From contig NC_134367.1 in the NCBI RefSeq assembly GCF_035582795.1, positions 120,490,062-120,554,061 of the forward strand: DNA of 64,000 nucleotides. Direction: 5' to 3'. The notes under the pieces were generated by a model. That model was not told the origin of the DNA, searched no databases, and saw only the letters and a list, made by a program, of their open reading frames with translations. The stretch's first letter is position 1, and every line of letters starts with the position of its first letter. The position numbers were made by a program, and so were the translations under genes. Positions 39,401-51,400 of this stretch are shown piece after piece. The DNA comes from Mycteria americana (taxonomy: Eukaryota; Chordata; Aves; Ciconiiformes; Ciconiidae).

Positions 39401-42400
39401 GCTTATTTCTAGTGGGTGACTTAGAGGAAGTAACACCTAAGTCCTGTGGATACTTTCAGATCTCTATTCTAGAGCACCCTAAAAAATTCCTTGGCTTTCT
39501 GGTGATTTTGAGGGCCCTCTCTCTTTCACACTTCCCAGTGTGGGGGGGAAAGGTTGTTATTAGAGTTGTGCTTTGGAAGTAGGGAGGCTTAAACTTATTT
39601 TCCTCTCTGTCCATCTACCCAGTGGAAAAATCCATTGTCCTAGCAATTATTTGTGATACCTCCTTTTCAGTTCTCACAGCTGGCCTACAGATCTCTGCCT
39701 CTTACATAAACTGTCTGGTCTGAAACCATCACACAGAGATATGGTGTGGGCTGTTTCCTTTTGTTTGAACGATGTGGCAGGGGGAGGGTGAGGGGAAAGT
39801 CGTCTTGGCCCTACAAGTTGCTTAACTAAATCTTCAAGCAGCTGAGAACCACAAAACACGTACTTGCATGCTTCAGAGAGCTGCCTGGAACACTTTTAAT
39901 ATCTGTGTGAATTTAAATATGGGGGGCTGTGTTGTGTTATATTGTATTTGTTGATAACAGCAAACTTCGAAAGTGTTCCTCTGTGCTTTTAACATCTCAG
40001 TCTTTGGACACACATCTTGGATGCTCGTGTCTCCCCAGCACCTGATGGAGCAAGCTCCACTCAAAGATCTCTGTTGTTCCTTCTTTGTCAATTGTCACAT
40101 GAATTTCTGAGAAAATTTATTCCAGTCTTGATACTTAATTCATTGTGAAAAATCTGCATGATTAAAATGTTAACAGCAATGTTTATGTTATCTTTTTGTG
40201 GTTTTATTTTTTTCCTTCCTCCTCTGGGTGGTGGAGGAAGGGGAGCCAACAGCAGAATAGCAACAGAATGTCAGAGTACTTGTTTATGCAGCCATTTCCC
40301 TTGTATGCAGTGATCTGCATCTGAAGTTCAGAAGAAGACAGGTAACTTTTATGTCTCCATTGATGATAATACCTAATTGCACCAAATAATTCTTTTGGGA
40401 GGTGGCCATACTGTTTATTTTCAAATACCTCATTTAGAAGCAAAGGTCCTTTGTATGGTCAATGTGGAGAAGATAGATGTCTTGCACTCTCTTCTGTTGA
40501 CTTTATAGGGAATGTAAGCACCTAAATTGGATGGAATGAATAATGCCTCATTCCTGTCTCTTGAGGATTTTTTTCTCTGACACCCACCTTCTTGATGGTT
40601 AGAAGCAGAGAGATTCATTGCCCTTGTGACTTAATTGCTGTGGTACTTCATGTCTTCTAAGTAGTAATCATAGATCTGTACCATAAATCAACCAATTGCT
40701 TGTATTAGAGCTGAGGTGAAGGACTTTCCTGTACCCTCTTGCATTCCACCTGTGCAAAGCATGCTACCTGTGAAAAGTACAGAGATGAGTAAGGGCCACA
40801 AAAATGTATCATATTTACTGCAGCAATAAGCATTTAAATGTTTCTTTTCCCCTAGTTTTTGTACAAATTAGTCCTGGTTTTGTATTTATAAAAGATGTTG
40901 TGTTGATAGTTTTTTCCTTTCTTGCCCATAGGTCTGCTGAATGTGCATGAATCATCTGACCTCTTTCTAAAATGCTGAATTTATTTTGTAGAGAAATCAT
41001 GTTACCTTATTATGTTTACCTCTAGTGAAATTTACTTTTTTTTAAAATCTCATTTCTTTTCTTGTGTGGAATATCCTGGAAGGTAGAATAAAGCCCTAGG
41101 AAGGCTGGCCCTGGAGAGCTGTACCCTTTCACTGTTCTATCAATTGTTTTTTTACCCTCTGCCTTCATACTTCCCAGCCTCCTATCCCATAAGGTTTCGG
41201 AACATTGAGAAACTGGGGTGATCAGCTTTTGCAAATTCTCACCCCCAGCTTTTTTTTGGTTTTCAAAGACTTCACCCTGATTAAAATACTGTATTTGTCT
41301 CCTCCTTACATAAGTTTAATTTACTGTATTCCACTGGTAATACAAGTTACTTTACATCTGGAGTAATTCCACTCTTTTCCTTTTGGTGGCAGTAGGCTAT
41401 TGGATTTATTGAACACGATCATTTGCTGATGTGTTGGAAGTGTCCTGGTTTGCTCTTCTGCTGCAGAACAAACTGTACGTTGGCTAAATGACAATAAAAA
41501 ATTCAGTCTAAATATTTTATTACATCTGATTTATAAGTATTTATTTTCACAAATACTGAGGGTGTCACCATCTGTAATAAATATACTGGTATGTTATTGG
41601 TAAAATATTAATCAGACTCTACGTAAGTAATATGTGACAACCAAGAGCTTGATATCCAACATATAAGATGCACCCAAACTCTATACATATACTTTATAAC
41701 ATCCACTAGTCCTCTCCCATCGGTTGTTTTCACGGGAAATCATGCTGATATTTCTACCAGATTTTCTAATGATGTGTCATGTTTCATTTTGCTGTCATTC
41801 AGCCAAGGGGCTGATGGTACTGTCATTATTTGGCTCTGCCCTTCTGTGCCACTGGCACGCACGGTGTATGTCAGTCTCATCTTGAAGCTACTTTGATATT
41901 ATGACATACCCAGCTATTTCTAGTGATTACTTTTCTTGGTGCCTTTGGAGAGTATCTGTTGAATAAGAAACCTTTTGATCAAAATCTGATCTAAAGGCTT
42001 ATGGGGGGAAACCTCAGTGCCACTAGTGGATAAAACTGCTTGGTGTGTAAAATGCTCTGGAGGAGCACCAGCAAACTGCAGGCGCTTTGGAGGCTGCTTA
42101 GTGCCGTTATCATGTGTTGTCCCTAAAGACTGTCACTCTCCTACTAGGGACTGCAGTCCTTTCCCTATGAGTCACAGAATCGTATAGGTTGGAAAAGACC
42201 TTTAAAATCATAGAGTCCAACCGTAAACCTAACACTGCCAAGACCACCACTACACCATGTCCCTAAGCACCTCATCCAAACGTCCTTTAAATACCTCCAG
42301 GGATGGCGACTCAACCACTTCCCTGGGCAGCCTGTTCCAATGCTTGATAACCCTTTCAGGGAAGTAAAATTTCCTAATATCCAGTCTAAACCTCCCCTGG

Positions 42401-45400
42401 CTCAACTTGAGGCCATTTCCTCTTGTCCTGTCACTTGTTACCTGGGAGAAGAGACCGACCCCCACCTCTCTACAACCTCCTTTCAGGTAGTTGTAGAGAA
42501 CAATAAGGTCTCCCCTCAGCCTCCTTTTCTCCAGGCTAAACAACCCCAGTTCCCTCAGCCGCTCCTCATAAGACTTCTGCTCCAGACCCTTCACCAGCTT
42601 TGTTGCCCTTCTCTGGACACGCTCCAGCACCTCAATGTCTCCCTTGTAGTGAAGGGCCCAAAACTGAACACAGTATTCGAGGTGCGGCCTCACCAGTGCC
42701 GAGTACAGGGGCACAATCACTTCCCTAGTCCTGCTGGCCACGCTATTTTTGATACAAGCCAGGATGCCATTGGCATTCTTGGCCACCTGGGCACACTGCT
42801 GGCTCATATTCAGGCGGCTGTCAACCAACACTCTCAGGTCCTTCTCTGCTGGGCAGCTTTCCAGCCACTCTTCCCCAAGCCTGTAGTGTTGCATGGGGGT
42901 GCTGTGGCCCAAGTGCAGGACCTTGCACTTGGCCTTGTTGAACCTCATACAAGTGACCTCAGCCCATCAATCCAGCCTGTTGAGGTCCCTCTGCAGAGCC
43001 TGCCTACCCTCCAGCAGATCAACACTCCCACACAACTTGGTGTCCTCTGCAAACTTGCTGAGAGTGCACTCGATCCCTTCATCCAGATCATTGATAAAGA
43101 CATTAAACAGAACTGGCCCCAACACAGAGCCCTGGGGAACACCGCTTGTGACCGGCCGCCAACTGGAGTAAACTCTATTCACCACCACTCTTTGGGCCTG
43201 GCCGTCCAGCCAGTTCTTTACCCAGTGAAGAGTACACCCGTCCAAGCCATGAGCAGCCAGTTTCTCCAGGAGAATGCTGTGGGAAACCGTGTCAAAGGCT
43301 TTACTGAAGTCTGGATAGACAACATCCACAGCCTTTCCCTCATCCACTAGGCAGGTCACCTTGTCGTAGAAGGAGATCAGGTTGGTCAAGCAGGACCTGC
43401 CTTTCCTGAACCCATGCTGGCTGGGCTTGATCCCTTGGTTATTCTCTACATGCCGTGTGATGGCACTCAGGATGATCTGCTCCATCAGCTTCCCCGGCAC
43501 CGAGGTCAGGCTGACAGGCCTGTAGTTCCCCGGGTCCTCCTTCCGGCCCTTCTTGAAGATGGGCGTCACATTAGCTAATCTCCAGTCAGCAGGGACTTCC
43601 CCAGTTAGCCAGGACTGCTGGTAAATGATGGAAAGGGGCTTGGTGAGCACTTCTGCCAGCTCCTTCAGTACTCTCGGGTGGATCTCATCAGGCCCCATAG
43701 ACTTGTGAGTGTCTAAGTGGTGCAGCAGGTCACTGACCATTTCCCCCTGGATTATGGGGGCTGCATTCTGGTCCCCGTCCCTATCTTCCAACTCCAGGGG
43801 CTGGGTACCCAGAGAACAGTCGGCCCTGCTATTAAAGACTGAGACAAAGAAGGCATTAAGTACCTCAGCCTTTTCCTCATCCTTGGTCACTGTGTTCCCT
43901 CCCCCGTCTACTAGGGGCTGGAGATTCTCCTTGGCTCTCCTTTTGCTGCTAATGTATTTGAAGAAATGTTTTTTGTTGTCTTTTATAGCAGCAGCCAGAC
44001 TGAGCTCTAGCTCAGCTTTGGCCCTTCTAATTTTCTCCATGCACAGCCTCACTACACCTTTGTAGTCCTCCTGAGTTGCCCGCCCCTTCTTCCAGAGGTC
44101 GTAGACTCTCCTCTTTTTCCTGAGTTCGAGCCAGAGATCTCTAGTCAGCCAGGCCGGTCTTCTTCCCCGCTGGCTCGTCTTTCGGCACCTGGGGACAGCC
44201 CACTCTTGTGCCTTTAGCACTTCCTCCTTAAAGAATGCCCAGCCTTCCTGGACCCCTTTGCCCGTTAGGGCTGCCTCCCAGGGGACTCTCTCGAACAGTC
44301 TCCTAAACAGGCCGAAGTCTGCCCTCCGGAAGTCTAAGGTGGCAGTTTTGCTGACCCCCCTCGCCGCTTCTCCACGTGTCAAAAACTCTATCATTTCGTG
44401 ATCACCCTGCCCAAGACAGCCTCCAACCATCACATCGCTCACAAGTCCTTCTCTGTTCGTGAACAAGAGGTCCAGCGGGGCACCTTCCCTAGTTGGCTCC
44501 CTCACCAGCTGTGTCAGGCAGTTATCTGCCACACGCTCTAGGAACCTCCTAGACTGTTTCCTCTCTGCTGTATTGTATTGCCAGCAGACATCCAGCAGGT
44601 TGAAGTCCCCCACAAGAACAAGGGCTAGCGATCGTGAGGCTTCTCCCAGCTGCTTATAGAATAGTTCATCTGTCTCCTCATCCTGGTTGGGGGGTCTGTA
44701 ACAGACTGCCACCACAATATCTGCCTTGTTGGCCTTCCCCCTGATTCTCACCCATAGACACTCCACCCTATCATCACCATCATCGATCTCTAAACTATCC
44801 AGACACTCCCTGACATACAGGGCTACCCCACCACCTCTCCTGCCCCGCCTATCCCTCCTGAAGAGTTTATAGGCATCCATCGCCGCACTCCAGTTGTGCG
44901 AGTCACCCCACCATGTTTCCATTATGGCCACCATATCATAGTTTTCCTGATGTACAATGGCCTCCAACTCCTCCTGCTTGTTACCCATGCTGCGTGCATT
45001 GGTGTAGAGGCACTTCAGCTGGGCTGTCACCCATGTCTCCTTCATAGAAGAACACCCCTTGCGTGCTTTGAGGCGTTTCCCTGGCGTTTCCCTCTTGGCT
45101 CCCGTTGCCTCAGTATCCCCTAGCTCAGCTCTGTTCAACTTCGGCTGTGCCCCGGCGTACCCCGCACATCTCGGGGACACAGGCCGAGTGCCCTCGCTGG
45201 CACCCGCTCCCTCTAACCGTGGCACGTTGCCCCTCAGCTTCTCTCGGGCAAGCCTGATATTATCCCCCTCCCCCTTCGAGTCTAGTTTAAAGCTCTGTCA
45301 GTGAGTCCCGCAAGTTCCTGAGCAAAGATTCTCTTTCCCCTTTGAGAAAGATGAATCCCATCAGACGCCAGCAAACCCGGTGCTGTGTAGGCCATCCCGT

Positions 45401-48400
45401 TGTCAAAAAAACCAAATCCGTGGTGATGACACCAGCCACGGAGCCATGCGTTAATAGATTGGGTGTCTCTGTTCCTTCTTGTGTCGCTGCCCACAACTGG
45501 AAGGAGAGAGGAGAAAATAACCTGTGCTCCAGAGTCCCTTACTAGCCGTCCCAAGGCCCTGAAGTCTCTTTTGATTGCCCTAGGACTTTGTGTTGCAGCC
45601 TCATCGCCCCCCACATGGAAGAGCAGTAGGGGGTAATAGTCCGAGGGCCGTACCAGGCTAGGGAGTACCCTCGTGACATCCTTCACCCGGGCCCGAGGGA
45701 GGCAGCAGACTTCCCTAAGAGGAGGGTCTGTCCAGCATATCGGACCCTTGGTTCCCCTCAGAAGGGAGTCACCCACAACTGTAACCCATCTTCTCTTCCT
45801 TGTGGAGGTGGTGGTAAGACGAGAGGTGTGTTCTTCTGACTTGGGCGACACCTCCGGTGTAGATAGACTGTTGTCCCCATCCTCCACTGACTGGCCTTCC
45901 ACCTCCAGGGCCTCATACCTGTTGTGCAGAGGCACCTGGGGGGGCGAGGCGGGCAGGGAGGGCCTTCGCCTGCCGCCATGAGTGCGGACTCGCCTCCATT
46001 CACTCTCCTCCTCTGAGCTGCTGCCTTCAGCCCGGTGGGGGAGGGACAGAGAATCCCCTTGATCGTGGGTTCTTACTGGTGGCTGCTGCTGCTCCTGTTC
46101 CAGTCCCAGGGGGGGCAGAGCACGGCACCACCAGTCGATCTCTTTTTCAGCCTCCCTGATGCTCCTTAACCTTTCTACCTCCTCCCGTAGCTCTGCCACC
46201 ATGCAGAGCAAATCATCCACCTGGTCGCACCTCATGCAGCTGTCTGCACGGCTGCCATGCATGAACAGCGAGAGGCCCAGGCACTCCCTGCAGCCCGAGA
46301 CCTGGGTGGCCGCATGTTTTCCCAGGAGCTCCGTCTGGGTAGCCACATCCACTCTGGCGAGCACAGAGGGCATCGCTTTCTGACGAGTGAGGACCATAGT
46401 TGAGTTCCTTCTGGAAGGATGGGGACTACCGAATGAACTCACTTCTCACAGTACCTCTTGAGCTAGTAGGGTGCCTTCGCCTTCCCTACACGCCCTGCCT
46501 GCGCGAACTGCCGCGCAAACTGCCACGCCCTTCCGACGCGCTACGCCCTGTTTGCCCCTCCTGGTCGCTCGCGCTCCCCGGGAGATGCTCCTGTACGGGA
46601 AGGGAATTGCCGCCGTCACTCTCGTCCCCGCCCACGCTGAGTCAGAGCCGGGCCCTCGTCAGGAGCTCCCGCCTTCCTGCTCAGGGGCCGGGCCGTGGCT
46701 GTGGTAGCCCTCTCGCTCCGCGCCCCCCCCCCCCCCCCCTTTTTTTTTAAGTTGCTATTGTTACCTGGAAAGGAGGTCCCAAAGCATTACTGCCCCTGCT
46801 TGAGAAAGAAACGACTTGATCTTCATAAAAGGGGTCGGCCCTTAGATGAAAAGTCAGAGCAGAAAAAGTCGTAGGGTCCACTCAGTTGTAAAGGATAAGG
46901 GCCTTTGCATCTTCAGCAGGATTTCTGCGGATAGCCACTGGTGGGAAATAAATGACTTCTTGCACTTTCTAATAAGGGAAGAGAGTTGTCATTCTTCCCG
47001 CTCCCCAGACACCTTGTGATTCCTCAGGTACGTGAGCTGAGTCATGAACTCTTGAGTGCTTTGCAGTTGTCCAAGCTTCTGCAAGGCTGAGAGGAAGAAC
47101 AGCCTCAGTCTGAAGACTGAAGTAAAATCATTTGGGAAGAGTTAATAAGAGAGACTGCTTGCTTTCTGCCATTTCTAATTGCAATTGTGCCTGTTAACAA
47201 CAGATTGTGCATCTGTTAACTAAAAAGATAACTCGGTGAGCGTGCTCATTCTTCTCAATTCAGGTAGAAGGAAACAAGTTGCTTGTAGAGCAGTAGCAAC
47301 AAGTACTGTGTCCATATGAGGTGCTTTCTACCCAAACATGTGCCCTATGTGGTGTTATACCCTTCACTCCAGCGAATGACTGTGCTTATCATAAATAGTT
47401 GTGTTTGTTATTGGGCTAGGTGGAAATATACTAACAATACCTTTGCACAGAATTTTGGGAGGGAGGGAATGTCTACGAATGTCTACGGTGTTGTAATTGG
47501 ACATACATGAGAAAATGATTGTTATCTCAATTGATGTTTGCCTGGAACAACTAAATAACAATCCTAGTCTTTTTTTTTTTAATTTAGTGAAACACCACTA
47601 TTACATAGCTTGCTAATCTGAACACAGCTCGACTGCCACCTCTGCAGTTGTCTGGTGTTGCAGCATACATTCTGTCTTCTCAGTATATAAACCTACAGTT
47701 ATTGCTTCTATTTTTTGCACTATTTCATCATTGTCTTAGGAGGGTAGAAAATTGAATGTTTACTTGAACTAGCACCTGCTGTATTGCGGTGATGAAAGTG
47801 TTCATGGGTGCTGCCCCAAAGCATTCTTATTAGTGCTTCCGATATGAGTTATTTTAGATTTTAGGTACGTGTATGTGCGGTCAGTTCAAATAAGGATTGG
47901 TGCAGCTGGCAGTTGTGGGAATAACATAAAGCAGAGGGAGGAAAATTCTGCAGAAGAATGAACTGGGGAGGAAAGTTGGCTGCAGGATGTTACATGGTTG
48001 AAGAACATTGACAAGAGCAGTAAGATCAGTGCTTCACTGCCTAGAGCAGCAATTTATTGCTTGTATGTGTCAGCTATAAAGAATGATGTACCTGCATCGT
48101 TCTGGATTTTTTTAATGCTTCGGTTTTTGGTGATTTCTCCAGTTGCAAAACTTGGTGTTTATGTTGTTAAAGCCTGTCATATTTGCAATACTGTTTTCAT
48201 TGCTATTGTAATTACTGAAGAGATGTGTAGAAGGCAGTGTTATTGCTGGTAGCTGCGGTATGTGGAGATGATGGTATTCTGCGCTGTGAGCAGATCTATA
48301 TGAATTGGGCTGTCATTTAAACAACAGGGTGTGAGCAAGGAATCTGCACCTCCACATTACAAACCTCATAGTCTTCATACTGCTGTGCATCTACAAGTGC

Positions 48401-51400
48401 AAATCCTGAAGGCAGGCAGAAACAGGAGGGCTCCCACCATTATAATGTAGTTTGTTTAATTAGTAGTATTTTCTATAACTCAAGCATGAGACAGAGGTGA
48501 AAGGTCATTACCTAACGAGGCCAATCCAAGACTCATGTCATTTGAGATTGTAAAGTGCTGATATGCTGTAACTGTGCCACTTAGGTGAAAATGGCTTACC
48601 TTACGTTTAATGGTTTACTTGACCTTTTGTGTCGTATTTATTTTTTTATGTTCTTATCTATGGAAAAGTAGTAAATTAAAAGAAGTCATCAGACCTGCAT
48701 CATTGATGTATAATAGGTGTGGTAAACTCTGTATTGCCCAAATGAGAAGCAAGTCTCTCTCTCTCTCTCTCTCTCTCCCCCCCCCCCCCCCCCAATTACA
48801 GTGTTGATTGTATCTCTGCAAGTAGAGATCTAGTTGCTTTGTCCCAGTTGCGGAGGTGCGGGCTGCCCTATCTGTCATATCTAGAGCAGGCAGGTCAGTG
48901 CCAGCTCTTCATGTTTTTGATGACTCTGCATTACGTCTTAGTTTTATAATGCCCTACTGAAAATCTGCTAATTGTGTGTTAATGGACTTCCAGAACAATG
49001 TGCTGCTGAGAAAGTTGGATTCCCTGGTGTTGTGATGCTTCGTATCCTGTTGATTTCCCTTTTCTCATCCAAATGTATGGTTCAGTTTGTTGCATTTGTA
49101 GAACTTCTGCCAGTAAGTAGTATTTTATCATTAACACCACCAGCAAGTTGTGGATGCACTCTTTATTTCTCCAAAAACCCCACACAGGTATGATTACCAT
49201 AAGTTACATATATATGTGTGTGATTAACATATGTTATGTATATATATGTGTGGGTGTGCATGCATACGCAGAAAGGCAAGTTATTTTGATTGTGCTGAAA
49301 TTCATTAGTCCAGTCTGATCCCTGCAGTGTTTCTCTTGACCTTAACAAGAGTCTACTCTGAAGACTAGGGAGTCAGATCTTGCCTTTGAAGTTAATTACT
49401 ACAAATTAAATGCTTCTACTATGCTTAATTAGTGTTCATCAAACACATGCTGTATGGAGTATATTTGAAAAGGGGAAAAGACTCCCTTAGGCTTCACATG
49501 TAGTTTCATGCCTTTATTTCAGTAACACTAATGCTCTATTCTCTATTCCCCAAAATGTGGGGGAAATGCTGAAGAGGGTAATGAAGTTCACTGCCATCAT
49601 CTCAGCACTGGTGATTTTCTGGACTAGTATGAGTTGTCTTTCCTCTTTAAATGTGGCCTATGAAAAGGGGAGAACTTGAGTTGTTTCTTCTTCAATTTAC
49701 AGAATCACAGAATCGTATAGGTTGGAAAAGACCTTTAAGATCATCGAATCCAACCATAAACCTAACACTACCAAGACCACCACTACACCATGTCCCTAAG
49801 CACCTCATCACCTTTATGCACCTAAGCACCTTTATGCATCAGTTTGATGCATAAAGAAGGACAAAAAGGAAAGGAAAGGCTGTACACTGAAATTAGAGTC
49901 TTTATTATATGATACTTTAAAAATGGTGTCTGTTACAACTGGTGTGAAGGAAGATTAGTGCCTGCTTGCTCCAGGAGAATACTGATGTTGACAATGAAGT
50001 AAAAATTCTTATTCCAACCGTGCTGGTCTCACGAGAGGCTGCCACACAGCTAAGCAGATAATAGACTTCTTTCTGTCTTCAAATATACTTTTTTTTTTTT
50101 CATTGCAAGTAAAGATTAATCTTATTAGGAAAAAAGACTAGTCCATGGATGCTTTACATTGGAGTGAGCATAATCTGCTCTGCTAATGTGTGCATCCTCA
50201 TTTAACAGAAACTTCAGAACAAGATGAGAGCAATAGAAAGAGCTGTTAATGTGTTGAATAACCTTCACCCTATCAAGGGCAGAGCTGTGGCATTCACTTG
50301 AGCCACTGAAGTTCACAGCTAGCATACAAAAAGGAAATTTGGATGACACTTACAAGTCAACCTTTTTACAAGCTGAACATCTGAAATTTTCCATTCCTGG
50401 TAATGCTTAGCAGCTACAGTCTTGGTATGATGTACATTAGTTTTCTTACTGTGCTAGTTTGTAGCAACTGGATGCAGTATATCCAACAACTTGTGATTAA
50501 AAAAGGCTGACAATACCAAAACCTAAGAGTGGTGAAAATGCCGTGTGGGTAGAATTATTCCATTTTGCAGCTTGTACTCTCTGGATTTCTTCCAGCCTGG
50601 TGACCAAGTATGATGGAGCCCTGAACTCTTCAGCATGTTTGGATGACATTTGATTTTTGCAATAGTTTATTTAATGAAAAAAGAAAAAAAGCATTAGTGG
50701 GACAAAATAACAGGCACTAGAGTTGTTACATGAAGTCTTTTGTTCATTGATGTTTTAGTCATTGATCCCAATGGGGCAGAAGTTGTCAGGTAAGAACCTC
50801 TGGCAACTTGAGCTCCAGTCTGAACAACCGTTCTGGTTCTCTCTGAGCCTCCAGGGTTGGGTTGGCTGCAACTACTGAGAGGGCTCCAAATTCATCCCTA
50901 GAGGATCATTGGCTTTAGAACAAGATGAAGTGAGTGACTTTCTTTAGGCAGAGCTTAAATTACCCCATTTTTTAATTTTGTGTTTGTCATTATAAATATA
51001 TGCTTTTACACAATAACTTAAAAAAAAAAGGGATTTAATATATGGAGTAAGTCAGAACTGACTGGAACATGGATGACCTCTATTGTGAAGGATTAGGAGT
51101 TCATTATTGGGAAAACCAAACTGGTTTCTTATTTTGGGGCATTTTTGTTATGTATTCTGAACACCTGAAGCTTAAGCACAGTAGGTTTTCCATAACTGTG
51201 TTCCATTGTATATAGTAGTTGTACACAAGGAAGCTAAATCTTACAAATCATACAAGGAAACCAAATCATCCTATACTTCTTTTAGCCACCCCATGATTTA
51301 AAATTGGACTGTTTGAACAAAGCAAGAGGGATTTACCTTTCACTTTGTCTACAGAGCATGAGCACCTGTTTATAGCTGATGGCCCAAGATCTAATTCAGA

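Larger units (their letters stand above)
42172..46740 (-). mobile_element. Nearly full-length CR1 LINE, antisense in COMMD1 intron 1
   Basis: About 4.57 kb long, the expected size of a complete CR1. In minus orientation it has a GC-rich 5' UTR (about 46,740-46,443), an open ORF1 (46,442-45,282), ORF2 with endonuclease and reverse transcriptase (45,225-42,250), and a short 3' UTR ending in the CR1 tail AACCTATACGATTCTGTGAC. ORF2 has one in-frame TGA and no frameshift. The 5' limit is uncertain because the element runs into a C/T homopolymer at about 46,723-46,749. No clear target-site duplication was found; CR1 often makes none. Confidence 0.92.

Noticed and set aside
42340-43350. 336-codon plus-strand ORF
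   Set aside because: It lies opposite the CR1 ORF2 coding strand and has no domain of its own. It is the mirror of a biased coding sequence.
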